DNA of 64,000 nt from contig NZ_LR733817.1 of the NCBI RefSeq assembly GCF_902506165.1, positions 4,360,111 through 4,424,110 on the forward strand, written 5' to 3'. Under the pieces are notes generated by a model that did no database searches, was not told where the DNA came from, and saw nothing but the letters and a program-made list of their open reading frames with translations. Below are positions 36,162-46,170 of the stretch, piece by piece; positions within the stretch are counted from its first letter, which is position 1, and every line of letters begins with the position of its first letter. Source of the stretch: Bosea sp. 29B (GTDB lineage: Bacteria > Pseudomonadota > Alphaproteobacteria > Rhizobiales > Beijerinckiaceae). The translations under genes and the position numbers were made by a program.

Positions 36162-36808
36162 TGTTCACCGGCATCGTCACCGCCATCGGCACCGTCACCC
36201 GCGCGCAGACCAAGGGCCCGAGCCTGAAGCAGTTCGATATTTCCTGTCCGTGGGAGGCTTCGGGCATCGAGCTCGGCGCCTCGATCGCCTGTGCCGGCGT
36301 CTGCCTGACCGTGACGGCTCTCAAGCCGCGCGAGGATGGCGAACCCGGCTGCCTCTTCCAGGTCGAGGCGGCCGCTGAGACCCTGGCGAAGACATCCGTC
36401 GGCGCGTGGACGTCTGGTACGAAGATCAACCTAGAGCGCTCGCTCAAGATGGGCGACGAGCTCGGCGGCCATCTCGTCACCGGCCATGTCGATGGCGTCG
36501 GCACCATCCTCAAGATCGATGAGATCGCCCCCGATCCGAGCGAGCCCTGGGGTGCGACGGCCCGCTTTCACATCCGCGCCCCGCAGGGGCTCGCCCGCTT
36601 CATCGCGGCCAAGGGCTCGATCTGCCTCGACGGGACATCGCTGACCGTCAACACGGTCGAGGACGACGTCTTCACCGTGCTGCTGATCCCGCACTCCTTC
36701 AGCGTCACAACCTGGGGTGAGCGCCGGAAGGGGGACGGCGTCCATGTCGAGGTCGATCTGATGGCGCGGTATGCCGCGCGGCTTGCGGAGGCGCGTCCGG
36801 GGGGCTAA
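36161..36808 (+). CDS. ribE: Riboflavin synthase alpha chain
   Basis: 215 residues made of two lumazine-binding repeats: [19 protein letters not shown] with GASIACAGVCLTVTAL, then DELGGHLVTGHVDGVGTI with GSICLDGTSLTVNTVEDDVF. It dismutates two 6,7-dimethyl-8-ribityllumazine molecules to riboflavin. The ATG shares one base with the ribD stop (TGATG). A strong hairpin repeat separates it from ribH. I see no FMN riboswitch ahead of the cluster. Confidence 0.95.
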   Translation: MFTGIVTAIGTVTRAQTKGPSLKQFDISCPWEASGIELGASIACAGVCLTVTALKPREDGEPGCLFQVEAAAETLAKTSVGAWTSGTKINLERSLKMGDELGGHLVTGHVDGVGTILKIDEIAPDPSEPWGATARFHIRAPQGLARFIAAKGSICLDGTSLTVNTVEDDVFTVLLIPHSFSVTTWGERRKGDGVHVEVDLMARYAARLAEARPGG

Positions 36809-36824
36809 AGCCGGCCCAACGCTC

Positions 36825-36878
36825 AGCCCTCATCCTGAGGAGCCGTTTCTGTCGAAACAGCTCCTCAGGATGAGGGCT
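36825..36878. repeat. Dispersed palindromic repeat, family C, copy 2 (short form)
   Basis: Perfect 19-bp arms AGCCCTCATCCTGAGGAGC and GCTCCTCAGGATGAGGGCT around a loop that itself pairs (GTTTCTGTCGAAAC). It lies inside the rib operon between ribE and ribH, 17 nt after the ribE stop, where it could shield mRNA or attenuate transcription. The long copy is at 9271-9390. Confidence 0.85.
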
Positions 36879-36927
36879 TTGGTGCTTGGATATTCACGGG
36901 CACCATCTCTTGCATAAGGAAGACGCC

Positions 36928-37425
36928 ATGGCCGGATCCCGGCAATCTTCGGCTGCCTCAGCCGCTCCGCTCGACGATGCCCGTGTGCTCGTGGTTGAGG
37001 CCCGCTTCTACGACGGCCTGGCCGACGAACTGCTCGCCGGCGCGACCGCCGTGCTCGAGAAGGCCGGCTGCCGCGTCGATGTCGTGACCGTTCCCGGTGC
37101 GCTCGAAATCCCCTCTGCCATCGTCATCGGCCTGCGCGCCGCCGACGAGGCGGTCGACCCTTATGAGGCCGTCGTCGCGCTCGGCACCGTCATCCGCGGC
37201 GAGACCGGCCATTACGACATCGTCGCCGGCGAGAGCTCGCGCGCGCTGATGGACCTTTCGGTCGCCTTCGCCCTGCCGCTCGGCAACGGCATCCTCACCG
37301 TCGAGAACGAGGCGCAGGCTTGGGCCCGCGCCAACCGCAGCGAGATGGACAAGGGCGGCGGCGCGGCGGAAGCTGCGCTCGCGGTGCTGCGTTACAAGCG
37401 CTCGCTGGCGGAGGAGTCGAAATGA
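36928..37425 (+). CDS. ribH: 6,7-dimethyl-8-ribityllumazine synthase
   Basis: 165 residues. Substrate-binding signatures are [33 protein letters not shown] and [18 protein letters not shown], the last carrying the catalytic His. It condenses the ribityl-uracil from RibD with a four-carbon phosphate. The ATG at 36928 is preceded by AAGGA at a good distance. The 3' end overlaps nusB by 4 nt (ATGA). Confidence 0.95.
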   Translation: MAGSRQSSAASAAPLDDARVLVVEARFYDGLADELLAGATAVLEKAGCRVDVVTVPGALEIPSAIVIGLRAADEAVDPYEAVVALGTVIRGETGHYDIVAGESSRALMDLSVAFALPLGNGILTVENEAQAWARANRSEMDKGGGAAEAALAVLRYKRSLAEESK

Positions 37426-37889
37426 GCCGATCCGAGATGCGCCGCGGCGCCCGGCTGTCGGCGGTGCAGGCGCTCTACGAGATGGAGGTCGGTGGACGCG
37501 GCGTGGTCGAGGCCATGGCCGAGTTCGAGGCTTTCTGGATCGGCAAGGAAGTCGAGGACATCGAGCTCCCCAAGGCCGAGATCGCTTTCTTCCGCGATCT
37601 GCTTGGTGGCGTCGTCCGTGAGCAGCGTCTGGTCGACCGTTCCGTCGACGATCTCCTCGCCTCCGGCTGGCCGCTGAAGCGCGTCGAGGCGGTGGTACGC
37701 GCCATTCTGCGCGCCGGCGCTTATGAGCTCGCCTTCCGCAAGGACGTGCCGGGCCGTGCCGTGATCTCGGAATATGTCGCGGTCGCCCGCTCCTTCTACG
37801 AAGGCGACGAGGTCGGCATGGTCAACGCGGTGCTCGACAGGATGGCCCGCGACGTCCGCGCCGAGGAATTCGACGCTCCGGCGGCGTGA
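37422..37889 (+). CDS. nusB: Transcription antitermination factor NusB
   Basis: 155 residues, all helical: [19 protein letters not shown] at the start and the conserved [20 protein letters not shown] near the end. NusB with NusE (ribosomal protein S10) binds boxA in rRNA transcripts. It overlaps ribH by 4 nt upstream and thiL by 4 nt downstream (GTGA). A ribH-nusB-thiL order is standard in proteobacteria. Confidence 0.95.
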   Translation: MSRSEMRRGARLSAVQALYEMEVGGRGVVEAMAEFEAFWIGKEVEDIELPKAEIAFFRDLLGGVVREQRLVDRSVDDLLASGWPLKRVEAVVRAILRAGAYELAFRKDVPGRAVISEYVAVARSFYEGDEVGMVNAVLDRMARDVRAEEFDAPAA

Positions 37890-38893
37890 GCGGCGCCGTG
37901 GCCGGACCCCAGTCTCCCGGCGAATTCGAGCTGATCGCCCGCTATTTCGCGCCGATCGCCGGCCACGCGGGACTAGGCCTGATCGACGATGCGGCCCTGC
38001 TGCGCCCGGCGCGCGGCTACGAGCTCGTCGTCACCGCCGATGCGCTCGTCGCCGGCGTGCACTTCTTCGCCGACGATCCGCCGGCCTCCATCGGGCGCAA
38101 GGCACTCGGCGTCAATCTCTCCGATTTGGCGGCCAAGGGCGCGAAACCCGACGGCTTCGTGCTGACGCTCGCTCTGCCCAAGGGCTGGACGGAAGGATGG
38201 CTCGCCAGCTTCGCACAGGGGCTCGGCGCCATGGCGGGCGAGGGCGATTGTCCGCTGATCGGTGGCGACACGGTCTCGACCACCGGCCCGCTGACCCTCT
38301 CGATTACTGCCTTCGGCAGCGTTCCCGCCGGCCGCATGGTGCTGCGCTCCGGCGCCAGGCCGGGTGACATCGTCGCCGTCACCGGCACGATCGGCGATGG
38401 CGCGCTCGGCCTGAAGGCGCATGGGCCGGATCGGCCCACCTGGGTGGCCAAGCTTTCCGAAATCGATCGCGCCTTCCTCGCCGACCGCTATCTGCACCCG
38501 CAGCCACGGACCGCGCTCGCCGCTGCCCTGCAGGCCCATGCATCGGCCGCGATGGACATCTCCGACGGTCTTGTCGGCGATCTCGCCAAGCTGCTGGCAG
38601 CCTCGAAAGTCGGCGCCGAGATCGATCTCGACGCCGTGCCGCTCTCGCCCGCGGCCCGCTCTGCCGTCATGGCCGATCCCGCACTGGCGGAACTGGCCTG
38701 GACCGGCGGTGACGACTACGAAATTCTCTGTGCGATCCCGGAAGGAGAATTTCCTTCTATGGTTGCTGCCGCCGAGGCGGCGGGGCTCAGCCTCGCGCGC
38801 ATCGGGCGCGTCTCCACCGAGGCGGGGAGCGTGCGCTATACCGAAGCGGGCCGACCGCGAAGCTTCGTACGCGGCTCCTTCGCTCATTTTTAG
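37886..38893 (+). CDS. thiL: Thiamine-monophosphate kinase
   Basis: 335 residues. Nucleotide and Mg2+ sites: GLIDDAALLRPARG near 30, ADALVAGVHFFAD, GVNLSDLAAKGAKPDG and CPLIGGDTVSTTG. It phosphorylates thiamine phosphate to the active diphosphate. It starts at a GTG (37886) overlapping the nusB stop. The end includes WTGGDDYEILCAIPEGEF, also conserved. Confidence 0.95.
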   Translation: MSGAVAGPQSPGEFELIARYFAPIAGHAGLGLIDDAALLRPARGYELVVTADALVAGVHFFADDPPASIGRKALGVNLSDLAAKGAKPDGFVLTLALPKGWTEGWLASFAQGLGAMAGEGDCPLIGGDTVSTTGPLTLSITAFGSVPAGRMVLRSGARPGDIVAVTGTIGDGALGLKAHGPDRPTWVAKLSEIDRAFLADRYLHPQPRTALAAALQAHASAAMDISDGLVGDLAKLLAASKVGAEIDLDAVPLSPAARSAVMADPALAELAWTGGDDYEILCAIPEGEFPSMVAAAEAAGLSLARIGRVSTEAGSVRYTEAGRPRSFVRGSFAHF

Positions 38894-38929
38894 AAGGCGG
38901 CCGCGCGGCCGCGAAGGGCGGCGGCTGCG

Positions 38930-40132
38930 ATGAACCAGCATGTTCCGGTGATGGACGGCGATACGCTCGCCAGGCGCAATGCGCTGGTGCTCGCCGGTGC
39001 CCAGGCGCTCGGCGGTGCGAGCCCGGCGATCGTGATCTCGCTCGGCGGCATCGTCGGCTCGCAGCTGGTCGCGAACCAGGCCTTCGCCACCGTCCCGGTC
39101 AGCCTGATGCAGCTAGGTCTGGCCACTGGCGTCATTCCGGCAGCGTTCCTGATGCGCCGGCTCGGCCGCCGCAACGGCTATGTCATCGGCGCGCTGATTG
39201 GTGCTGTCGGCGCCAGTATCGCCGCGGCCGGTGCGGCCGAGCGGTTGTTCTGGCTGTTCTGCCTCGGCACCTTTCTGTGCGGGCTCTACAGCTCCTACGT
39301 CCAGAGCTATCGCTTCGCCGCCGCCGATACGGCGAGCGAGGGTTTCCGGCCGCGCGCCATCTCCTGGGTGATGATCGGCGGCCTGATCGCCGGAGTGGTC
39401 GGCCCGCAATCGGTCTATTGGACACGCGACCTGACGCCGGCCGCGCCCTTTGCCGCGAGCTTCCTGGCCCAGGGCGTGCTCGCTCTCCTAGCCATCGGCG
39501 TCGTGCTGGCGCTGCGCGCGCCGCCGGTGAAGGAGGCGAAGTCCGGTGGTGGCCGGCCGCTTCCCGAGATCATGCGTCAGCCCAAGTTCATCGCCTCGGT
39601 GATCGCGGCGCTCGTCGCCTACGGGCTGATGAGCTTCGTCATGACCGCCGCGCCGATCGCTATGGTCGCCTGCGGCCATAGCGTCGGCGACGCGGCGCTC
39701 GGCATCCAGTGGCATGTGCTCGCCATGTATGGGCCGAGCTTCCTCACCGGCCGCCTGATCGCGCGGTTCGGCAAGGAGAAGGTCACGGCCGCCGGCCTCT
39801 TGCTGACCGCGGTCGCGGCGATCGTCGGGCTCTCCGGCCTCAGCGTCGCGCACTTCTGGATCGCGCTCATCCTGCTCGGGATCGGCTGGAATTTCGGCTT
39901 CATCGGCGCGACCGCGCTGGTGACCGACTGCTACCGCCCCGAGGAGCGGGTCAAGGTCCAGGCCGCCAATGATTTCCTCGTCTTCGGCTCGGTCGCGATC
40001 GCCTCCTTCTCCTCCGGAGGCTTGCTCAGCGCCGGCGGCTGGACCAGCGTTAACTGGCTGGTCTTCCCGCCGGTCGCGATCGCGCTGGCGCTGGTCGCCT
40101 GGCAAGGCTTGCAGAGGCGCGTGGCGTCGTGA
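38930..40132 (+). CDS. MFS transporter
   Basis: 400 residues with twelve helices. It has the helix 2-3 loop LMRRLGRRNGYVIGALIG and MGxxxGP-type packing in helix 5 (GGLIAGVVGPQSVYW). The group is often annotated as nucleoside or sugar MFS, without proven substrate. It lies 36 nt after thiL and 41 nt before the ureidoglycine aminohydrolase gene, so it could carry a thiamine precursor or a ureide; context favours neither clearly. Confidence 0.85.
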   Translation: MNQHVPVMDGDTLARRNALVLAGAQALGGASPAIVISLGGIVGSQLVANQAFATVPVSLMQLGLATGVIPAAFLMRRLGRRNGYVIGALIGAVGASIAAAGAAERLFWLFCLGTFLCGLYSSYVQSYRFAAADTASEGFRPRAISWVMIGGLIAGVVGPQSVYWTRDLTPAAPFAASFLAQGVLALLAIGVVLALRAPPVKEAKSGGGRPLPEIMRQPKFIASVIAALVAYGLMSFVMTAAPIAMVACGHSVGDAALGIQWHVLAMYGPSFLTGRLIARFGKEKVTAAGLLLTAVAAIVGLSGLSVAHFWIALILLGIGWNFGFIGATALVTDCYRPEERVKVQAANDFLVFGSVAIASFSSGGLLSAGGWTSVNWLVFPPVAIALALVAWQGLQRRVAS

Positions 40133-40173
40133 TCCTTGCTGGGTAGGCCGAGCCGGCCAGCAGGAGATCTCGC

Positions 40174-40974
40174 ATGCGTCCCCACCAGCTTCCCCAGTTC
40201 GCCGGTCGCCCCGTCGCGGGCGCGATCGGTCACAACCGCGGCGTCGTGCAGAGAAACTACGCCTTCATGCCGCCGGAGGGCGTGCTGGTCAGCCGGCTAC
40301 CGCATTTCGAGAAGACGATTGCGCGCATTCTCGCTGCCCCGGTGCTGGGGGCTCAGTTCGCGCAGTATGTGCTCGAGATCGAGCCCGGCGGCGGCACGCT
40401 CGCACCGTTCGCCGAGGACGGCGTCCAGCACTTCTATTACGCCCTGTCCGGCGAAGCGGCGTTCGCCATTGACGGTGCGGTCGGCAGTTCCTTCGGTCCC
40501 GGCAGCTTTGCCTATGTTCCGGGTGGCACGCGGTTTTCGCTGCGCAATGACAGTGACGCCCGGGTCCGCGTGCTTGGCCTGCGTAAGCGCTACGAGCCGG
40601 CGCCCGGCCTTGCCGTGCCCGAGCCGATCCTGTCGCATCGCGATGCGGTGCCGCTGACCAATCATACCGGCATGGAAGGGCGCGGCTTCCAGTTCCTGCT
40701 GCCCTATGGCGACATGCGCTTCGATTTCGAGATGAACCTGATGTGGTTCAAGCCAGGCGCCTTTTTCCCGGATGTCGAGACCCATGTGATGGAGCACGGG
40801 CTCTACATGCTGGAAGGGCAGGGGCTCTACTTCCTCGGGCAGGACTGGCACGAGATCTGGGCCGAGGACTTCATCTGGATGGGCGGCTACTGCCCTCAGC
40901 AGTTCTATCCGACCGGTTTCGGCGATGCCTGCTACCTGCTCTACAAGAACGTCAATCGGGACGTGGCACTTTAG
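40174..40974 (+). CDS. allE: (S)-ureidoglycine aminohydrolase, bicupin
   Basis: 266 residues with two cupin domains. The first has YVLEIEPGGGTLAPFAEDG and GPGSFAYVPGG; the second carries the Mn2+-binding pattern FFPDVETHVMEHGLYMLEGQ and GQDWHEIWAEDFIWMGGYCP. The opening NRGVVQRNYAFMPPEGVLVS is typical of AllE. The enzyme releases ammonia from ureidoglycine in purine/allantoin breakdown. No allantoinase or allantoate hydrolase is nearby. AGGAG precedes the ATG. Confidence 0.92.
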   Translation: MRPHQLPQFAGRPVAGAIGHNRGVVQRNYAFMPPEGVLVSRLPHFEKTIARILAAPVLGAQFAQYVLEIEPGGGTLAPFAEDGVQHFYYALSGEAAFAIDGAVGSSFGPGSFAYVPGGTRFSLRNDSDARVRVLGLRKRYEPAPGLAVPEPILSHRDAVPLTNHTGMEGRGFQFLLPYGDMRFDFEMNLMWFKPGAFFPDVETHVMEHGLYMLEGQGLYFLGQDWHEIWAEDFIWMGGYCPQQFYPTGFGDACYLLYKNVNRDVAL

Positions 40975-41228
40975 AGTGACCCTCAAAAGGTCACGGCCGA
41001 TCGGCAAGTCGGCGCGCCATGACCTGACATTCTCCCGGAATTGTCAGCCGACCCGTTTGCGATTCTGGCGGAAACTGGGCAACAATCCGATCCGACACTG
41101 GTGATCGGCGCTGTGGCCTGATTCTTCGTGAGGCCGACAGAGCCGTTTCCTGCGTTCAAAGAACCGGAAAACCGGCTCCGTCGGGGTGTCCTACCCCGGA
41201 TGACGAAATCTCAGGGATAGGAAATTCG
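40975..41228. promoter_or_regulatory. allE-hppA intergenic region
   Basis: 254 nt without a gene. It starts with the hairpin GTGACC-ctcaaaa-GGTCAC (40976-40994), lacking a T-run, and contains a second short stem GGCCT...AGGCC near 41116-41144. The remainder should hold the hppA promoter. A GGATAGG box lies close to the hppA start. Confidence 0.45.
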
Positions 41229-43385
41229 ATGTCGGCCTTGCTCATCATCATTGTCTTGAGTGCGTTATCGATCGTCTACGGCTTATGGGCCTATGGCGAC
41301 GTGATGAAACGCGATGCCGGCAACCAGCGCATGCAGGAGATTTCCGGTGCGGTGGCAGAGGGCGCGCAGGCTTATCTCAAGCGCCAATACGTCACCATCG
41401 CCATGGTCGGTGTCGTGCTCTTCGTCGGGCTGACCTATCTGCTCGGCGCCTATGTCGGCATCGGCTTCCTGATCGGCGCCGTGCTCTCCGGCGTCGCCGG
41501 CTTCATCGGCATGAACGTCTCGGTCCGCGCCAATGTCCGCACTGCGCAAGCCGCGATGCAGTCGCTCGGCGATGGCCTCGACGTCGCCTTCAAGGCGGGC
41601 GCGGTCACCGGCATGCTGGTCGCCGGCCTCGCTCTGCTCGGCGTCGCCGGCTATTACGGCTTCCTGACCTCGATGAAGAGCTTTGAGCCTTCCAGCCGCA
41701 CCGTCATCGACTCGCTGGTCGCCCTCGGCTTCGGCGCTTCGCTGATCTCGATCTTCGCCCGTCTCGGCGGCGGCATCTTCACCAAGGGCGCCGATGTCGG
41801 CGCCGACCTCGTCGGCAAGGTCGAGGCCGGCATTCCCGAGGATGACCCGCGCAACCCGGCCACCATCGCCGACAATGTCGGCGACAATGTCGGTGACTGC
41901 GCCGGCATGGCGGCCGACCTGTTCGAGACCTATGCGGTGACGCTGGTCGCGACCATGGTGCTCGCCGCGATCTTCTTCGCCGGGCAGGCCAGCTTGAGCA
42001 CGATGATGCTCTACCCGATGGCGATCGGCGCGGCCTGCGTCGTCACCTCGATCATCGGCACCTTCTTCGTCAAGCTCGGCGCCAACCAGTCGATCATGGG
42101 CGCGCTCTACAAGGGCTTCATCGCCGCCGGCGTGCTCTCGGTCGGCGCGATCGCCGCGGTCAACTACCTGATGTTCGGCGGCTTCGCCGCCTCGTTCACC
42201 ACGATCCAGGGCGTGACCTTCACCTCGGGCGCCCTGTTCGGCTGCGCGCTCGTCGGCCTCGCGGTGACGCTGCTCATCGTCGTCATCACCGAATACTACA
42301 CCGGCACCGGCAAGCGCCCGGTCGTCTCGATCGCCCAAGCCTCGGTCACCGGCCATGGCACCAACGTCATCCAGGGCCTCGCGGTCTCGCTGGAATCGAC
42401 GGCGATGCCGACCATCGTGATCATTGCCGGCATCATCGTCTCCTACGGTCTCGCCGGCCTGTTCGGCATCGCTATCGCCACCACCGCCATGTTGGCGCTG
42501 GCCGGCGTGGTCGTGGCGCTCGACGCCTTCGGCCCGGTCACCGACAATGCCGGCGGCATCGCCGAGATGGCCGGGCTGCCCAAGGAGGTCCGCCACTCCA
42601 CCGACGCGCTCGACGCCGTCGGCAACACCACCAAGGCGATCACCAAGGGCTACGCGATCGGCTCGGCCGGTCTCGGCGCGCTGGTGCTCTTCGCCGCCTA
42701 CACCTCGGACCTCAATTTCTTCGTCGCCGAGGCCAACAAGGCGGGCTCGACGACCTTCCAGTACTTCAAGGGCGTCGTCGTCGATTTCTCGCTGTCGAAC
42801 CCCTATGTCGTCGTCGGCCTGCTGCTCGGCGGCCTCATCCCCTTCCTCTTCGCCGGCATGGGCATGACTGCGGTCGGCCGCGCCGCCGGCTCGGTGGTCG
42901 AGGAAGTCCGCCGCCAGTTCAAGGAGAAGCCCGGCATCATGGAAGGCACGGACCGGCCCGATTATGGCCGCGCCGTCGATATGCTGACCAAGGCGGCGAT
43001 CAAGGAGATGATCGTTCCCTCGTTGCTGCCGGTCCTGGCGCCGTTCGCCACCTTCTTCGTCATCAACGCCATTGCCGGCAAGAACCAGGCCTTTGCCGCA
43101 GTCGGCGCCATGCTGATGGGCGTGATCGTCACGGGCATCTTCGTCGCGATCTCGATGACCTCGGGCGGCGGCGCCTGGGACAACGCCAAGAAGAGCTTCG
43201 AGGACGGCTTCGTCGACAAGGACGGCGTGCGCCATCTCAAGGGTTCCGAGGCGCACAAGGCTTCGGTCACCGGCGACACCGTCGGCGACCCCTACAAGGA
43301 CACGGCGGGCCCCGCCGTGAATCCCGCGATCAAGATCACCAACATCATTGCGCTGCTGCTGCTCGCCATCCTGGCGCATAGCTGA
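41229..43385 (+). CDS. hppA: K+-independent membrane-bound proton pyrophosphatase
   Basis: 718 residues with about sixteen membrane helices. Catalytic blocks are [40 protein letters not shown] and [15 protein letters not shown]. The residue that decides potassium need is Lys469 in [18 protein letters not shown]+-dependent enzymes have Ala there. It couples hydrolysis of cytoplasmic pyrophosphate to proton export. A terminator follows 28 nt after the stop. Confidence 0.97.
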   Translation: MSALLIIIVLSALSIVYGLWAYGDVMKRDAGNQRMQEISGAVAEGAQAYLKRQYVTIAMVGVVLFVGLTYLLGAYVGIGFLIGAVLSGVAGFIGMNVSVRANVRTAQAAMQSLGDGLDVAFKAGAVTGMLVAGLALLGVAGYYGFLTSMKSFEPSSRTVIDSLVALGFGASLISIFARLGGGIFTKGADVGADLVGKVEAGIPEDDPRNPATIADNVGDNVGDCAGMAADLFETYAVTLVATMVLAAIFFAGQASLSTMMLYPMAIGAACVVTSIIGTFFVKLGANQSIMGALYKGFIAAGVLSVGAIAAVNYLMFGGFAASFTTIQGVTFTSGALFGCALVGLAVTLLIVVITEYYTGTGKRPVVSIAQASVTGHGTNVIQGLAVSLESTAMPTIVIIAGIIVSYGLAGLFGIAIATTAMLALAGVVVALDAFGPVTDNAGGIAEMAGLPKEVRHSTDALDAVGNTTKAITKGYAIGSAGLGALVLFAAYTSDLNFFVAEANKAGSTTFQYFKGVVVDFSLSNPYVVVGLLLGGLIPFLFAGMGMTAVGRAAGSVVEEVRRQFKEKPGIMEGTDRPDYGRAVDMLTKAAIKEMIVPSLLPVLAPFATFFVINAIAGKNQAFAAVGAMLMGVIVTGIFVAISMTSGGGAWDNAKKSFEDGFVDKDGVRHLKGSEAHKASVTGDTVGDPYKDTAGPAVNPAIKITNIIALLLLAILAHS

Positions 43386-43412
43386 GCGGCAGATCGCCTG
43401 ACCAACGCCTGG

Positions 43413-43439
43413 CCCCGCGGAGCGATCCGCGGGGTTTTT
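43413..43439 (+). terminator. Rho-independent terminator after hppA
   Basis: Stem CCCCGCGG / CCGCGGGG with loop AGCGAT, then TTTTT. Confidence 0.93.
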
Positions 43440-43586
43440 CGTTGTGGTGCAATGGACTGCGCCCGGCAGTGGAATCAGATTGCCAGCTGGTTGAATCGCT
43501 CTGCGAGCCTACGGTCGGGGCCGTAGCGTTCCGGCACGACGGAGCAGCCTTCGCCTGTCATGGTCCGGCCACTCCAGGAGGACCCG

Positions 43587-44507
43587 ATGACCACCCCAAC
43601 CGCTTCAGCCGCCGCACGATCCGGCCACCTGACCGATCTGGCCTCTCTGCTCTTGCTGGCGACGCTCTGGGGCGGCTCCTACAGCTTCATCAAGCTCGGT
43701 GTGGAGACGATTCCGCCGCTGACGCTGATCGCGCTGCGTACGCTGATCGCCGGCGCGATCCTGCTCGTCGTCATCCGTTGGCGCGGCCTTGCCCTGCCGC
43801 GCGATCCCGTCATCTGGCGGCGCTTCCTGATCCAGGCCTGCCTCAACAGCGCCGTGCCGTTCACCCTGATCGCCTGGGCCGAGACCAGCGTCGATGCCGG
43901 CCTCGCGGCGATCCTCAATGCCGGCTCGCCGATCTTCGCCTTCCTGCTCAGCCTGCTGTTCTTCCGTACCGAGGCTGCTGCGGGCAGGAAGCTGTTCGGC
44001 GTCGCGGCCGGCATGCTCGGCGTCTGCCTGATCATCGGCATGGAGGCGCTGTCGGGCTTCGGCCGCGAGCTCTGGGCCCAGCTCGCCCTCGTCGCGGCGG
44101 CGGCCTGCTATGGCGGCGCGGCGCTGTTCGGACGCAATTTCAAGGGGCTCGACCCGATCATGCCGGCCGCAGGCTCTTTGATCTGCGGCACCGTGATCCT
44201 GATCCCATTCAGCCTCATCATCGACCGGCCCTGGACGATCACGCCCTCGACCACATCGACCCAGGCGCTGCTGGCGCTGTCGGTGTTCTCGACGGCGCTG
44301 GCCTTCATCCTCTATTTCCGGCTGATCGACCGGCTCGGTACGGTCGGGACGACCTCGGTCGCCTATCTGCGTGTGCCTACCGGGGTCGCCCTGGGCGTCA
44401 TCTTCCTCGGCGAGCGCCTGAGCGCGACGGCCTGGATCGGGCTCGCCATGGTCATTGTCGGGGTGTTCGCGATGACGCTGCCGGAACGGAAGCCGAAGGG
44501 CGGCTAG
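43587..44507 (+). CDS. EamA/DMT-family transporter
   Basis: 306 residues, ten helices in two EamA repeats (LLLLATLWGGSYSFIKLGVE and VAAAACYGGAALFGRNFKGL). A strong AGGAGG box lies 5 nt before the ATG at 43587, which decides this start over an ATG 27 nt upstream. Members export amino acids and metabolites. It is separated from hppA by a terminator and stands alone. Confidence 0.88.
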   Translation: MTTPTASAAARSGHLTDLASLLLLATLWGGSYSFIKLGVETIPPLTLIALRTLIAGAILLVVIRWRGLALPRDPVIWRRFLIQACLNSAVPFTLIAWAETSVDAGLAAILNAGSPIFAFLLSLLFFRTEAAAGRKLFGVAAGMLGVCLIIGMEALSGFGRELWAQLALVAAAACYGGAALFGRNFKGLDPIMPAAGSLICGTVILIPFSLIIDRPWTITPSTTSTQALLALSVFSTALAFILYFRLIDRLGTVGTTSVAYLRVPTGVALGVIFLGERLSATAWIGLAMVIVGVFAMTLPERKPKGG

Positions 44508-44525
44508 GGCACTGGCTCGGCGAAC

Positions 44526-45338
44526 TTAGGCCACTGCCAGGATGACATGGGCCTGGATCTTCGCGGCCACCTCGCCGCTGCCATGCCGGTCGGCGAGCAC
44601 GGAGGTCGCGTAGTCGGTCGCAGCAGCGAGTCCCCCCGGCTCCCTGGCCTCGATCTCGGTGCGCAGGACCGTTCCCTGACAATAGGCGACGGCCGGAAGG
44701 CGCGGCGAGGGGGCGCGGCTCATCTCGGCTCTCGTCTCGATCGCGACATCGGTAAAGCCTGCGCTCGCCAGGTCGCTGCGGATCAGTATCTTGTCGTGAT
44801 AGCCGTGCGGCGTGCGTGCCAGGAAGCGTGGCGGGTCGTTGGGGAACAGCTTTGCCAGCGCGTTCGTCACGTCGTCGGCGAAGACGTTGTCCTCGATGCG
44901 GTCCCAGACGCTGAAGAGAAAATGCCCGCCGGGCTTGAGAACCCGCCTGGCCTCGCGATGGGCCGCCGGACGATCCGGGAAGAACATCGCGCCGAACTGG
45001 CAGCAGACGAGATCGAAGGCCGCATCGTCGAACGGCAATGCCATCGCATCTGCCTGGCGCCAGCTGATGCGGCCATCCGGCGGCTGCTGCGAAGCCGCAT
45101 AGTCGAGCATGGGTTGGTTGAGGTCGGTAACGACATAGCGCGCGCCGGAAGGCAGCTTCGGCGCCAGGGCGCGGGTGACCGCTCCTGTGCCCGCAGCGAT
45201 CTCCAGAACGGCCATTGGCGACAGGGCGGCGACGCGCCTTGCAAGATCCGCGGCGTATTGCGCGAAGATCAGCGGCACCATGTAGCGGTCGTAATTTTCC
45301 GGGATCGAGCCGGAGAACAGCTTGTCGGAGTCCAACAT
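44526..45338 (-). CDS. Class I SAM-dependent methyltransferase (UbiE-like)
   Basis: 270 residues. The SAM fold shows MAVLEIAAGTGAVTRALAPK, YVVTDLNQPMLDYA, ADAMALPFDDAAFDLVCCQF and RRVLKPGGHFLFSVWD, the Methyltransf_11 pattern. I start at the ATG at 45338 (MLDSDKLFSGSIPENYDRYM), with GGGGG upstream. Substrate unknown. The longer frame upstream is not conserved-looking and crosses the bamE terminator. Confidence 0.87.
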   Translation of the reverse strand: MLDSDKLFSGSIPENYDRYMVPLIFAQYAADLARRVAALSPMAVLEIAAGTGAVTRALAPKLPSGARYVVTDLNQPMLDYAASQQPPDGRISWRQADAMALPFDDAAFDLVCCQFGAMFFPDRPAAHREARRVLKPGGHFLFSVWDRIEDNVFADDVTNALAKLFPNDPPRFLARTPHGYHDKILIRSDLASAGFTDVAIETRAEMSRAPSPRLPAVAYCQGTVLRTEIEAREPGGLAAATDYATSVLADRHGSGEVAAKIQAHVILAVA

Positions 45339-45479
45339 CGTGACCCCCTGCCAACAGCATGAGGGACAACATAGCGGAGGCGGCGGGCCGACGATAGCGG
45401 CCGCCGCATCGCCCGGGGCGCTCGAGTCGGCGGCTCGAATCGTCCACCGCATCGATGAACGCGGCGGCCTTGTGCCAAG

Positions 45480-45508
45480 AAAAAGCCCCGCGGCGATACC
45501 GCAGGGCT
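45480..45508 (-). terminator. Rho-independent terminator of bamE
   Basis: Read on the minus strand: stem AGCCCTGCGG / CCGCGGGGCT with one G-T pair and a 5-nt loop, then TTTTT. It lies 30 nt after the bamE stop. Confidence 0.9.
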
Positions 45509-45537
45509 CTTGCATCGCGTGCGTGGCGAGACGCCGC

Positions 45538-46032
45538 TCAGGCGCCGAACGGCGTGAACTTGGTGACGCCCTTGAACAGGTTGCGCAGGAAGCTCTGCTC
45601 TTCACCGCCCGTCGAGGTGGTGCGGCTGATGAAGTCGAAGATCACGCCGTCCTGCAGGCCGTAATTGGCGATGCGCTCGACCTTGAAGCCCTTGTTGAAA
45701 TAGACCACCAGCACCTTCTGGTCGATGACGGCGAAGTCCTGGAACTGGAAGCGGCGGCGCACTGTCTGGCTGATATAGTAGAAGGTGCGGTTGCCGACGG
45801 TCGAGGTGGTCGATGGCGTGCCGAGCGTGGTCAGCACAGTCTGCACGTCCATGCCGACCTTCACCTTGGCGATCAGTTCGTCGTCCATGACGAAGCCGCG
45901 GGTGAACTCCTCGTTGAGGCCGGCGGAGGTCGGGGTACGAAAGCCGAGGCTGGTGGCAGTGCCGCAGCCGGCCAGCGGCAGCGCGGCGGCCAGCGAGCCG
46001 ATCAGGACGGTACGGCGGGTCGGAGCGGTCAT
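45538..46032 (-). CDS. bamE: Outer-membrane assembly lipoprotein BamE (SmpA/OmlA)
   Basis: 164 residues. Signal peptide with twin Arg (TAPTRRTVLIGSLAAALPLAGC) and lipobox LAGC. The SmpA/OmlA fold follows: ELIAKVKVGMDVQTVLTTLG, TPSTTSTVGNRTFYYISQ and VVYFNKGFKVERIANYGLQDG. BamE stabilises the BAM complex that inserts outer-membrane proteins. It is divergent from an UQCC-type chaperone gene, a common alphaproteobacterial arrangement. ATG at 46032. Confidence 0.93.
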   Translation of the reverse strand: MTAPTRRTVLIGSLAAALPLAGCGTATSLGFRTPTSAGLNEEFTRGFVMDDELIAKVKVGMDVQTVLTTLGTPSTTSTVGNRTFYYISQTVRRRFQFQDFAVIDQKVLVVYFNKGFKVERIANYGLQDGVIFDFISRTTSTGGEEQSFLRNLFKGVTKFTPFGA

Positions 46033-46170
46033 GCTTGGCGGATCCGGGGGAAGGCGCGCGGAGCTACCGCGCTTGTCAGGGTGGGTGCGCTTGGCGTAAC
46101 GCCCGAGCATGGCTTTGGCAAGGCAAGTCACTTTTTAGCTAAGGTCTTCGGGAAAGGCGGGGTAGGGGCT

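Noticed and set aside
40976..40994. Rho-independent terminator after allE
   Set aside because: The stem GTGACC/GGTCAC is only 6 bp and is not followed by a T-run.
41283..43379. 698-codon open frame antisense to hppA
   Set aside because: Fully explained by hppA on the plus strand. The antisense product is a low-complexity string of Asp, Gly, Ala and Arg with no membrane or catalytic pattern.
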